Source of the DNA: Mycobacterium sp. | GTDB taxonomy: Bacteria; Actinomycetota; Actinomycetes; Mycobacteriales; Mycobacteriaceae | Direction: 5' to 3' | DNA length: 32,567 nucleotides | Assembly (NCBI GenBank): GCA_025965895.1 | Contig: JAOPWC010000116.1 | Location: 1-32,567 of the forward strand | Part shown: positions 17,651 through 25,010 of the stretch, piece after piece | How the letters are laid out: every line of letters starts with the position of its first letter | Numbering within the stretch: the first letter of the stretch is position 1 | The notes under the pieces: generated by a model | Database searches by the model: none | What the model saw: the letters and a program-made list of their open reading frames with translations, nothing else | Told to the model about the DNA's origin: nothing | Position numbers and translations under genes: made by a program

Positions 17651-18118
17651 CTACGTCTTGGCCAACAACTGATGCTCCGGACGTGATGTGAGTTCAGCTG
17701 CCGGGGGCGCGCCCGCAGCTTGGCCATCAGTTGGTCGAGGTTGAAACTGGCCGACTACTGCCGCTGGGGAAATTCGACCAAACGTCTGCAACATCTGCGC
17801 GGCGTAGGCCTGGGCCGGGGTGAACACCCAAACATGGTCGATCATCCAGTCGAAGTAGGTGTTGGAGGTGATGTCGGCCCGCTGATAGGGGTCGGTCCGC
17901 AGGTTGAACAGCTTCGCTGCACCCAATTCGGTGTAAGGCTCCAGCCAGATCCGCAGCGTCCCGGCGGCCCGCTGCGCCACGAAGACGATCTTCCAGTTGT
18001 CGAACCGCAACCCGGTCAGATCGCCATCGTCTGAGACGTAGAAGAAGTGCTGGCGCGGGCCTTCGTTGGTCTCACCATCTAGAGCGAGTGCTGCCCCGAG
18101 TGTAGGTACGTCTGGCTC
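17651..18118 (-). pseudogene. 3' remnant of a second arylsulfatase
   Basis: An open frame of 155 codons starts directly after the formylglycine-generating enzyme stop and in the same frame. It matches the C-terminal third of a sulfatase: EPDV near the start, then LDGETNEGPRQHFFYVSDDG, LRFDNWKIVFVAQRA, and LFNLRTDPYQRADITSNTYF. The same landmarks occur in the intact sulfatase (QPDV, LDGYDFKPYF, EGPRREIFYFSDN, NAWK). The catalytic N-terminal two thirds, with the CxxxR site, are absent, and the stretch between EPDV and LDG is shortened, so it cannot be active. An internal ATG-less frame could still be translated from 18010. Confidence 0.75.
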
Positions 18119-19096
18119 TCAGCACCCGGCAGTCCGAACGAGGGGATTCGGTGTGCGCTGTACACAGCGAAAGCCGATGTGACTCATCCCGGTATCAACC
18201 ATCTGCGGGCGCCGGGCGGCAGGCCGGTAACGGAGGCAGTAGCTGTCCGCGCACAGGAACGAGCCGCCCTTAATCACTTTGCGCGGGATCTTAAACTGCG
18301 GCTGACGAGGGTCGTAGCTGTCGGTCGCGCAGCATGGCCCCTCGGCTCGACCCGGCCCGTACCAGTCGGTGGTCCACTCCCAGACATTGCCAGCCATGTC
18401 AAATAGCCCGTAGCCGTTGGGGGGAAAGCTCCCGACCGCAGCAGTGCGCCCGTAACCGGTGTCCGGCAGATACGGGAACTCGCCGTGCCAGTAGTTGGCC
18501 AGCCGCTGTCCGGGCCGCTCCGGTTCATTGCCCCAGGTGTACGTCGCCTGATCCAGGCCGCCGCGCGCGGCGGCCTCCCATTCCCGCTCGGTCGGCAGTG
18601 CGCGGCCCGCCCACAGCGCATATGCCTCGGCATCGGCGTAGGCGACGTGCACGACGGGGTGATCCTCTCGGCCCGTGAACGACGAGCGCGGCCCCCGTGG
18701 ATGCCGCCACGACGCACCCGGCGTCCAGGTCCACCACAAATTTATGTGCCGAAGGTCCACCGGCCCGCGCGTGCGGCTGAACACCATCGAACCGGGCTGC
18801 AGATTCTCGGCAGGCGCACCCGGAAAGTCAGCCAGATCGGGAGGCAGCTCGGCGAGGGTCACATAGCCGGTCTTCTCAACAAATTCGCCGAACTCCGCGT
18901 TGGTGACTTGGCGGGCCGCGATCCAGAACCCGTCGACGCTGCCCTCGTGGGCAGGGCCTTCCTCCGGATAGTGGCTGTCAGAGCCGAGGGCGCATGTCTG
19001 CGCGGGAATCCAGGACATGCCCGGCACAGCCTCAACGGGCGCGCGGGGAGCGGTGGGAGAATGCGTCGTCGCCGGGATCGTCGTCCAGTCGCGCAT
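18119..19096 (-). CDS. Formylglycine-generating enzyme family protein
   Basis: This 325-residue protein of the FGE-sulfatase (SUMF1) family oxidises the Cys of a CxPxR/CxAxR motif in sulfatases to formylglycine. Family hallmarks are the start MSWIPAQTCALGSDSHYPEE, RALPTEREWEAAARGG, NVWEWTTDWYG and the active-site stretch KVIKGGSFLCADSYCLRYR. In this stretch Cys282 and Cys287 keep the CxxxxC spacing of the human Cys336/Cys341 pair; GFRC ends the domain. ATG 19094-19096 is preferred; the frame is open to 19297. The last residues after GFRC (to Thr-Ala-Gly-Cys) look unlike the family and may come from the fused sulfatase remnant. It is the probable activator of the sulfatase at 15566-17107. Confidence 0.9.
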   Translation of the reverse strand: MRDWTTIPATTHSPTAPRAPVEAVPGMSWIPAQTCALGSDSHYPEEGPAHEGSVDGFWIAARQVTNAEFGEFVEKTGYVTLAELPPDLADFPGAPAENLQPGSMVFSRTRGPVDLRHINLWWTWTPGASWRHPRGPRSSFTGREDHPVVHVAYADAEAYALWAGRALPTEREWEAAARGGLDQATYTWGNEPERPGQRLANYWHGEFPYLPDTGYGRTAAVGSFPPNGYGLFDMAGNVWEWTTDWYGPGRAEGPCCATDSYDPRQPQFKIPRKVIKGGSFLCADSYCLRYRPAARRPQMVDTGMSHIGFRCVQRTPNPLVRTAGC

Positions 19097-19300
19097 CACG
19101 CTGACGATAGTCCAATCAGACTCCGATGCCCGCTCCAGCGCGTCCTCGGCGGGCCGCAGTTGTCCCCAACCGGTTGGGTCGCCGGTGGAACACCGGCACA
19201 GGATGTCTACCGGCGCAGCACAATTATCCCGGGGTGAACGCGACCGTCGTCTCCATCCGCGCGAGCGGCATACCCGGGCACGGCGCCGCTGGCGCATCGC

Positions 19301-19319
19301 AAACGCAGAAACTGCGTTT
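19301..19319. promoter_or_regulatory. Perfect 19-nt inverted repeat in divergent promoter region
   Basis: AAACGCAG-AAA-CTGCGTTT lies between the divergent FGE and M15 peptidase genes, 68 nt before the latter's start. It could be an operator for a dimeric regulator or a leader hairpin. The rest of 19097-19386 shows no gene. Confidence 0.4.
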
Positions 19320-19386
19320 CATCTGCGGTAGCGTTGGCCGTATCTGGGCAAGTCGTGCGAAACCGCCTCTTGCAGCGGTGTTTCAG

Positions 19387-20127
19387 ATGAGATTAAGCGG
19401 TCAGGGCTCGTCACTGGTCAGCGCTTGGCGGATCGCCACGCTGGCGATAACTGGTGCCGTTCTTGTGCAGTGCAGCTCCTTGCCGCCGCCTCAGGCGGCG
19501 ACGTCGCCACCGTCCGTCGCCGACACCTCACCGTCTGCCGCCACGCCGCCGCCCGCCACGCCGACAGCACCCGCCACCACGACGATTCGGCACGTCAGCG
19601 CCGCCGACCTCGGCCCGAGCTGGCATCCCGGATGCCCACTTGAGCCGCGGGACCTGCGCCGGGTTGAGGTCAACTACATCGGCTTCGACGGCCAGACCCA
19701 CCGCGGCGACGTGGTCGTGCATGAAGATCTGGCATCGGAGGTCGTCGCGATCTTCGAGCAACTCCTTCAACTGCGCTATCCGATCGAGAAGATCCGCACG
19801 GCGGACACCTATCCGGGCGCCGACGATGAGTTGTCCATGGAAGACAACAACACCTCGGCGTTCAATTGCCGAGACATTCCCGGCACGGGCCGCTGGTCTC
19901 AGCACGCATTCGGTAGAGCCATCGATCTCAACCCGTTGCTCAACCCCTCCATCGATCGGACGGGTGCCTTCCAACCCAAGGACGCCGCGCCATACCTCGA
20001 CCGCAACCGCACAGACCCAGCAGTTCTGCACGCGGGAGATGCTGCCGTGCGCGTCTTCACCGATCGTGGTTGGCGCTGGGGTGGTGACTGGCGAGCTCCC
20101 CTCGACTATCAGCACTTTGAGCGATGA
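19387..20127 (+). CDS. M15-family D-Ala-D-Ala carboxypeptidase-like protein, exported
   Basis: This 246-residue exported zinc peptidase belongs to the VanY-like M15 group, which trims or cleaves peptidoglycan stem peptides. Zinc ligands are visible as His173 and Asp180 in SQHAFGRAIDLN and His243 in DYQHFE, with Asp240 as likely catalytic acid. The N-terminus has a hydrophobic signal (about 14-28) ending at Cys29 followed by Ser-Ser, then a Pro/Ala/Thr-rich linker (33-66). The preceding LVQ does not fit the lipobox well because of Gln at -1, so lipidation is uncertain. The frame is open upstream to 19126, but ATG 19387 gives a normal signal peptide. It converges on the serine hydrolase gene. 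Confidence 0.82.
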   Translation: MRLSGQGSSLVSAWRIATLAITGAVLVQCSSLPPPQAATSPPSVADTSPSAATPPPATPTAPATTTIRHVSAADLGPSWHPGCPLEPRDLRRVEVNYIGFDGQTHRGDVVVHEDLASEVVAIFEQLLQLRYPIEKIRTADTYPGADDELSMEDNNTSAFNCRDIPGTGRWSQHAFGRAIDLNPLLNPSIDRTGAFQPKDAAPYLDRNRTDPAVLHAGDAAVRVFTDRGWRWGGDWRAPLDYQHFER

Positions 20128-20135
20128 TCGTCGAC

Positions 20136-20152
20136 ATAACCGCGCTGGTTAT
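20136..20152. terminator. Hairpin between convergent genes
   Basis: ATAACC-GCGCT-GGTTAT (6-bp stem, 5-nt loop) lies 9 nt after the M15 peptidase stop and 33 nt from the converging serine hydrolase stop. It is a plausible bidirectional terminator. Confidence 0.45.
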
Positions 20153-20184
20153 CGCTGGCCGGCAGGTATCGAATCCGTGGCCGA

Positions 20185-21744
20185 TCACCCACTGCCGTAG
20201 AGACGCAGGGCCTGGGCCGTCGCCGTCGCCACTTCACCTCGCAGAGTCGACATCGGTGGGCTGCCTCGCGTATGGATTGAGTTCGCGAGCAGAACTACGT
20301 AGGTATTTGAGCCTGGGTCCATCCAAAGCGAGGTTCCGGTAAAGCCGGTGTGGCCAAAGCTACCGATGGGAAAGACTATGCCTCGCGCCGTGGATTGGGC
20401 CGTATCGATATCCCAGCCAAAGCCGCGCAGGTTTTGTCCCTTGATCGCCGGATAGTTCGGAGCGAGCAGCGGATCTGTTGTATTCGGTCTCGTTGCGACG
20501 GCTTCTCGGGCGGCGTCGTTCGCTGCGTCGAGTTGTTGAGCTGAATGTCCGGGCTGCTGCGGAGTCGTCATCAACTCCCGAGTCGCTTGCTTCAGCGGAA
20601 ACTCGCTCGGGCGGCCCGCAAGCCGATCAAGCAGGGCCTGCGCATAGATGCTGACATCGTGCGTCGTCGAGAACACACCGGCATGCCCGGCCACTCCACC
20701 CATACGCCGCGCCGTCGTGTCATGCACAGTGCCCCGAAGCAGGTAATCAATATCGGGATTCTTGCCCGGATCGGCTCTGCTCTCGTCGTCACGTGCCGTC
20801 GGTGCGACGCGCGACAAAAGACTGGTGCTCCACGTACCTGCAGGACAAGCGACCGGCACGCGCCCTGTTGACGCGGGAGCCCACGCAATCGCCGCTCCTC
20901 TCATCTTGTGTGGACCACATGCTTTGGCCGGGGGGAGATAACGGGTGTCCTGCATGCCGAGTGGCGCGAACACGTGCTGCTGAACGTAGACGTCTTCTGC
21001 GTCACCTGTGACTTTCTCGATCAGCGCGCCGAGCAGAATGAAGTTGATGTCGGAGTAGCGGAACACCTCACCGGGCCCCGACTGCAGCGGCGCGGTGAGC
21101 GCACGACGAATGCCTTCTGTTTTGTCGGCTCGATCCAGCCCCCACGGATCTTTGAGGTCGACGTCCCCCGTCTCGCCTGAAGTGTGCGTTAGCAACATGC
21201 GAACCGTCACTTTTGCACGCTGTGAATCGTTCGACGGGTTGAAGTCCGGCAAATATTTCTGGACGGGATCGTCGAAGTGAACCTTGCCCTGTTCGTATAG
21301 CTGCATGACGCCAGTCGCCGTTGCAAGGGATTTCGTCAACGACGCCACGTCGAAGATGGTGTCCTCGGTCATCGGCTCTGCAGGTGCAGGCGATCCATCT
21401 AGTCCCAGCTCGCCGGCAAGCTTCCGCGAGCCATAAGCCTGGTGGACGACGACATTGCCGCCGTGCCCGATCACAACCACCGCACCCGGCAGCTTATGTG
21501 CCGCAATCGCGTCGTTCATCAGCTTGGAGACTGCCGCGAAGTCGGGTGTGGGCGCCGCATCCGGCGGCAACATGGGTGTAGGGGCCGCATAGGGCGCCAG
21601 CGCAGGCAGAACTGGAGCCCGCGTTGCCTGCGCGCTGTCGCTTACGGCCGGGTGCGCTGCATGGCCGTGCGAACATGCCGTAACCAGTGCAAGCAAGACA
21701 GCGCCGACAGCGATGGCCCTTCGCGCAGATGGCGTACCGAACAT
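20185..21744 (-). CDS. Beta-lactamase-fold serine hydrolase lipoprotein
   Basis: This 519-residue lipoprotein of the class C beta-lactamase / esterase family has the lipobox LVTAC with Cys24 as the acylated residue, then a Pro/Ala linker. The hydrolase domain has catalytic SLTK (Ser135-Lys138), a Tyr motif YSDIN (230-234) and GHTGFTG near the C-terminus as the third motif. Such proteins act on D-amino-acid peptides or esters in the cell envelope; which substrate is not evident. ATG 21742-21744 is selected because it gives a proper lipoprotein signal; the open frame continues to 21978 into a repeat-containing region. No strong ribosome-binding site is seen. Confidence 0.85.
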   Translation of the reverse strand: MFGTPSARRAIAVGAVLLALVTACSHGHAAHPAVSDSAQATRAPVLPALAPYAAPTPMLPPDAAPTPDFAAVSKLMNDAIAAHKLPGAVVVIGHGGNVVVHQAYGSRKLAGELGLDGSPAPAEPMTEDTIFDVASLTKSLATATGVMQLYEQGKVHFDDPVQKYLPDFNPSNDSQRAKVTVRMLLTHTSGETGDVDLKDPWGLDRADKTEGIRRALTAPLQSGPGEVFRYSDINFILLGALIEKVTGDAEDVYVQQHVFAPLGMQDTRYLPPAKACGPHKMRGAAIAWAPASTGRVPVACPAGTWSTSLLSRVAPTARDDESRADPGKNPDIDYLLRGTVHDTTARRMGGVAGHAGVFSTTHDVSIYAQALLDRLAGRPSEFPLKQATRELMTTPQQPGHSAQQLDAANDAAREAVATRPNTTDPLLAPNYPAIKGQNLRGFGWDIDTAQSTARGIVFPIGSFGHTGFTGTSLWMDPGSNTYVVLLANSIHTRGSPPMSTLRGEVATATAQALRLYGSG

Positions 21745-22015
21745 AAGCTGGCTACTTGTTCTACTAGTTACAGAACTTGGGTGAGCGGCAGTTCCGTGGC
21801 CCACGACCCACACGACCATCGTGTCACTGCTCGTGAGCGATGTCCGCCATATCGCCGTGCCGTCTCCAACGTCAAGTTTTTGAGACCACTGCACATCGAG
21901 TCTCGAAATAGACGAGTTACGAGAGTCTTGATAGTCCGTCGCAACTCCGTCAACCAAGTTGGGCGGCCCACGGAACATATCGCCATCAGGCTCCCCGGCT
22001 CAGTGATCTTTGCGC
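21745..22015 (-). other. Intergenic region upstream of serine hydrolase gene
   Basis: These 271 nt between the nuclease-like gene and the lipoprotein gene contain the dispersed repeat copy A (21900-21944) and no supported gene. On the plus strand, the frame through the repeat reads Val-Ser-Lys-stop, the same ending as the cyclase-STAND gene at 32266, which hints at a lost paralogue. Confidence 0.4.
21900..21944 (+). repeat. Dispersed dyad repeat, copy A
   Basis: The copy starts GTCTCGAAATAGACGA, has a 7-nt spacer, then GAGTCTTGATAGTCCGTCG. The first 16 nt are identical to copy C at 32255. It contains the short dyad GTCT-N6-AGAC. Confidence 0.65.
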
Positions 22016-22522
22016 TTACGGTTCGCCCGGCGCGTTTAGGAACCCGTATTTCAGCAAGACCCTTAGAACATGGTCAGTTTGGTTGCGTGCATTCCGTCGC
22101 ACATCGATGAACGAGATCATCTCCCTGATGAGCCTCGGCCATTCGAGCAGCTCGACATTGTGTTGATTGGCATGGGCTTCAACCCCGCCACGCTGCTGGT
22201 CATTTATTGGCGGGACAACGAGGACGTGCTGGAGCATCCGGTCCCCAGTCAGTTCTCTCAAAGCAGCCGTGGCGGGCGCGCAGGTGAAGTTCAGCAGCTG
22301 CGGCCAGGACCTCCAGGTGCCCATGGTGAATCGTCCGGTGTGCCAGCCCTTGACCTCGCACGCGATGCATTTCTTGTCTTCGAGCGGGTGCACCGCGACT
22401 ATGTCGATGTCACTGGAGTCATTGCGGTCATCTGCGGGGCGGTAAGGAACGTTCATGCGAACGAAGTAACCCTGCAGCTCGTAGTAGGAGCTGACTATTT
22501 CCTCGTTGAACTCTCGAGGCAT
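22016..22522 (-). CDS. PD-(D/E)XK nuclease-like protein
   Basis: This 168-residue protein starts MPREFNEEIVSSYYELQGYF, contains SSDIDIVAVHP, and shortly after it CIACEVKGWH. An Asp on one strand followed by Glu-x-Lys on the next is the PD-(D/E)XK nuclease pattern seen in restriction endonucleases and their relatives. A C-terminal part (VLVVPPINDQQRGGVEAHAN and later) has no recognised domain. GAAAGG lies about 10 nt before ATG 22520-22522. The frame is open to 22840, but that would cover the pknB remnant; a start near 22687 is possible. No methyltransferase is next to it, so it is not an ordinary restriction system. Substrate unknown. Confidence 0.6.
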   Translation of the reverse strand: MPREFNEEIVSSYYELQGYFVRMNVPYRPADDRNDSSDIDIVAVHPLEDKKCIACEVKGWHTGRFTMGTWRSWPQLLNFTCAPATAALRELTGDRMLQHVLVVPPINDQQRGGVEAHANQHNVELLEWPRLIREMISFIDVRRNARNQTDHVLRVLLKYGFLNAPGEP

Positions 22523-22708
22523 CGACGGAAGGCCCTTTCGTGCTGAATCTGACCGGCGCTTGGTGGCGACGACGACCTCGAACCTGCGTCGAGTGAACTG
22601 GTCGTTGTCTTTGCTGTCAAAATAGCGGTTCAGGTTCTTCTGGGCTCGCCAGAACCGAGGTCGTTGGCGCGTCCGAACCGGCAGCATTGAAGGCCACCTC
22701 GGTTGTAG

Positions 22709-22946
22709 GGTCGCCGGGTGTCGTACACCGCCACGATCGCCGGGTGGTTCAGCGCGGCGGCATTTCGGCTTCGCGGCGAAACCGAAGGTAGAAGCTGGGG
22801 TCACGGGCCAGGTCGGCCCGCAGCACCTTGACCCCGACATCGCGATGCAGCCGAAGGTCCCGGGCCAGATGGACCTCCGACATCCCGCCGAAGCCGAGGA
22901 TTTCGCCCAGCTCGTAGCGGTCGGACAGGTGCTGTGGGGTGGTCAT
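22709..22946 (-). pseudogene. Fragment of Ser/Thr kinase gene pknB
   Basis: The frame from ATG 22944-22946 encodes the PknB N-terminus: SDRYELGEILGFGGMSEVHL (glycine-rich loop), then VGVKVLRADLARDP with the ATP-binding Lys and LRFRREAE. It ends after 65 codons at a TGA. Reading from RREAE one frame over gives N-A-A-A-L-N-H-P-A-I-V-A-V-Y-D-T, the normal continuation of PknB, so a single base appears lost near 22750. Similarity then stops, at about 22709, and the nuclease-like gene region begins. The catalytic loop and all later domains are absent. The intact pknB is expected elsewhere in the genome. Confidence 0.85.
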
Positions 22947-23017
22947 GCTAGTTCTCGTCGGGTGCGGGCAGCACGGTCGGCGTTAATCGGACGGAATACC
23001 CGATCTGCCTATTACCT

Positions 23018-23431
23018 TTACTTACCCCTTGGCCTTTGCGTCCAATTCTGCGGATAAACGGGCGCCGCCGACGGGGTGGTCACCGATTCGCTCACCGTCG
23101 GGGGCAGCTGTTGCTGTTGGTTCTGTTTGTCGCGCGCGTTGATCACGATCAGCACCGCGATCACGATCACCAGCGCGCCCAGCACCCCGGCGGTCCACAA
23201 CAGCGCCCGCTGCCCCGACGAGAAGGTGCGGCGGGGGGGTGGCGGAGCCGGTGCAGGACCCGGGGGTGCCGGAGCCGCGCCACGCGAAGTCGGAGCCGGG
23301 TCGGGGGGGCTTGCCGTGGCCGACGACGGTGCCCGGCGATCCTTAGTCCACCGCTGCCCGTCCCAGTACCGTTCGTCGCCAGAGCCGTCAGGATTCGGGT
23401 ACCAGTCTGCCGGTGCCTGGGGTGATGTCAT
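23018..23431 (-). CDS. DUF2510 single-pass membrane protein
   Basis: This 137-residue protein has an N-terminal DUF2510 motif (DWYPNPDGSGDERYWDGQRW, about residues 9-28), a Pro/Ala-rich linker (40-70), one transmembrane helix (about 79-101: WTAGVLGALVIVIAVLIVIN) and a short Gln/Pro/Thr-rich outer tail. DUF2510 is a small Trp/Tyr-rich module common at the N-terminus of actinobacterial membrane proteins; its role is unknown. ATG 23429-23431 has GGAGGAG upstream at 6-7 nt, better than the extended frame to 23497. It is divergent from the zinc-ribbon protein gene. Confidence 0.8.
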   Translation of the reverse strand: MTSPQAPADWYPNPDGSGDERYWDGQRWTKDRRAPSSATASPPDPAPTSRGAAPAPPGPAPAPPPPRRTFSSGQRALLWTAGVLGALVIVIAVLIVINARDKQNQQQQLPPTVSESVTTPSAAPVYPQNWTQRPRGK

Positions 23432-23651
23432 TCGAGCTCCTCCCCGGGTAGTGAAGGCGGGCTGGTTAGAGCCCAGAGCTTCAGAGAATATCGCCAACGC
23501 ACGCGCATAGCTGTGCGTTCCGGCCAGTCAGCAAGGCGGCGAACCTCAGAGCCGATGGCACGGCCCGCGGCCCGAGGAACCTGCGGTTTCCCTCTGATAC
23601 GCGGACGCCTCAGCTACTGTTGACCCCACCCGGGACGTCTGGGGAGGCAAT

Positions 23652-24341
23652 GTGTCCGACGAGATCGACCCGAACTGGCCACCGCCACAGCCGAAGCCCG
23701 CCGAGGATGCGGACCCCAACTGGCCGTCGCCGACACCCAAATCGGCGGCGATCATGGTGACCTGCCCGAACGGCCATGAGAACCCTGAAGGCCAGCATTT
23801 CTGCGGAGAGTGCGGAGCACCAATCGTCGGGACAGTTCCGGCCCCTCAAGGGCCCCCCGTCTACCCGCCTCCCTTCCAACCCCGGTATGCGTCCTTCAAC
23901 GACGATCCCCGACCGTCCGGGAGGGTGGACAAATGGCTCGAGCGGACTCCCCAAGATGACTCGTTCCAGCAGTCGCGCGGGCATGCACCTCAATCGCAGT
24001 ACCCGTTCCGGCAGTACCGGCAGGGCCTAAGCAGGCGGGCCAAGATCGGCTTGGCAGTCGCCGCAGCCTTTGTGGCCGTCGTGGTCACGGTGATCTTGCT
24101 GCTGGTTGTGTTCAATGCCCCGTCACAGAGTTACCAGTTCGGCTATAACGAAATGGGACCGGCGGCGATGGCTAACGTCAGCCTCGGGCCTGAGCCGGAG
24201 ACACTCGGGGCCATTTCCGCACGGGCTTGCAACATCACAATCGCCCACTGGCAGAACACGAATGCGACACCGTCGTGGTGGGATTTCAATGATGTGCTCA
24301 ACGGGTGCGTGAAATACGGGACCGAGCTTCGTACCCGGTAG
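23652..24341 (+). CDS. Zinc-ribbon single-pass membrane protein
   Basis: This 229-residue protein has a duplicated N-terminal motif (DPNWPPPQPKPAEDA then DPNWPSPTPKSA) and a zinc-ribbon-like module. The module has Cys38, Cys51 and Cys54 in CPNGHENPEGQHFCGECG; one expected Cys of the first knuckle is absent and His42 may substitute. A Pro/Gln-rich linker, a transmembrane helix (about 130-155) and an outer domain with two Cys residues follow. No catalytic domain is seen; a sensor or scaffold role is possible. GTG 23652 has GGGGAGG upstream. It starts divergently from the DUF2510 gene, and the two share a linker-TM layout. Confidence 0.75.
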   Translation: MSDEIDPNWPPPQPKPAEDADPNWPSPTPKSAAIMVTCPNGHENPEGQHFCGECGAPIVGTVPAPQGPPVYPPPFQPRYASFNDDPRPSGRVDKWLERTPQDDSFQQSRGHAPQSQYPFRQYRQGLSRRAKIGLAVAAAFVAVVVTVILLLVVFNAPSQSYQFGYNEMGPAAMANVSLGPEPETLGAISARACNITIAHWQNTNATPSWWDFNDVLNGCVKYGTELRTR

Positions 24342-24562
24342 CCGGTGCCAACAGGGTCAGGGTTCGTGGGGCCGTTCCGAAAGCGGTGACCGCCCTCGGA
24401 GCCTTAGGTCACAGGACTCAGCATTCGGAAAAGAGCACCGCGCACGGCTTCATGCATGATTCGCCTCAGGCGGGGCAGTGGCCGACATTCATGGTCGGGC
24501 TCCTTCCCCACCAGCCTCGATCGGTATTCGGTCGAGCAGCGACGGGTGCAACGGAGCCCGAA

Positions 24563-24946
24563 TCACTTGGCCCAGTTGACTATCTCGTCGATGACCCTCC
24601 CGTCCCGCCGTGTGACGGATGGCCTGCTTGTGCTCTGCGGGGAGACGAACATCGCCTCGACGCATCGTCGCTCGTACGACTTCTCCGACCCGTATGCCTG
24701 AGCCGGGCGGTGGACCGGTGTCTCGAAACAGACGTCTTTCGGGACAGACAGCACAACCTGAGGCTCCAACCAACTGGTCCGGTCACGATTACGTTTCACC
24801 GGCGTGCCCTTCGAAGATGTTTTTTTCAGCGGGGCGACGTTCAGCGGCAAGAACACCTCATTCACCGAAGCGACGTTCAGCGGCAAGAACACCTCATTTA
24901 CCGAAGCGACGTTCAGCGGCAAGAACACCGACATGCGTGCCCCCAC
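24563..24946 (-). CDS. Hypothetical ORF with 12-residue tandem repeat
   Basis: This 127-codon frame is weakly supported. Its N-terminus is a 12-residue repeat (VFLPLNVASVNE) present 2.7 times because a 36-nt unit keeps the frame. The rest includes KDVCFETPVHRPAQAYGSEK and ends VIDEIVNWAK. I recognise no domain. The repeats being a multiple of 3 keeps the frame open, which may be accidental. Confidence 0.25.
   Translation of the reverse strand: MGARMSVFLPLNVASVNEVFLPLNVASVNEVFLPLNVAPLKKTSSKGTPVKRNRDRTSWLEPQVVLSVPKDVCFETPVHRPAQAYGSEKSYERRCVEAMFVSPQSTSRPSVTRRDGRVIDEIVNWAK
24720..24750 (+). repeat. Dispersed dyad repeat, copy D (partial)
   Basis: GTCTCGAAACAGACG followed by TCTTTCGGGA resembles copies A-C in their first 25 nt, then diverges. 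Same orientation as the others. Confidence 0.5.
24834..24929 (+). repeat. 36-nt tandem repeat, 2.7 copies
   Basis: Units at 24834-24869, 24870-24905 and a partial third at 24906-24929 begin GCGACGTTCAGCGGCAAGAA. The two full units differ at one base. A degenerate TTCAGCGGGG just upstream could be the tail of an older copy. There are no spacers, so it is not a CRISPR array. Confidence 0.8.
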
Positions 24947-25010
24947 ACGGTCGCCCTGCTAGTTGAGTACATTTTGGGCGCGTCCTTCATGTCTCACCCG
25001 ACCGGGCGGA

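Larger units (their letters stand above)
24342..25010. other. Gene-poor stretch with tandem repeat and dispersed repeat
   Basis: This region contains no gene I can identify with confidence. It holds a partial copy D of the dispersed dyad repeat (24720-24750) and a 36-nt tandem repeat (24834-24929). One minus-strand frame (24563-24946) is listed separately as a weak candidate. Confidence 0.5.

Noticed and set aside
22523..22840. N-terminal extension of the nuclease-like protein
   Set aside because: It overlaps the pknB remnant in another frame and shows no domain; a start at 22522 has a ribosome-binding site.
24834..24929. 36-nt repeats as a CRISPR array
   Set aside because: The units are contiguous with no spacers, and no cas genes are present.
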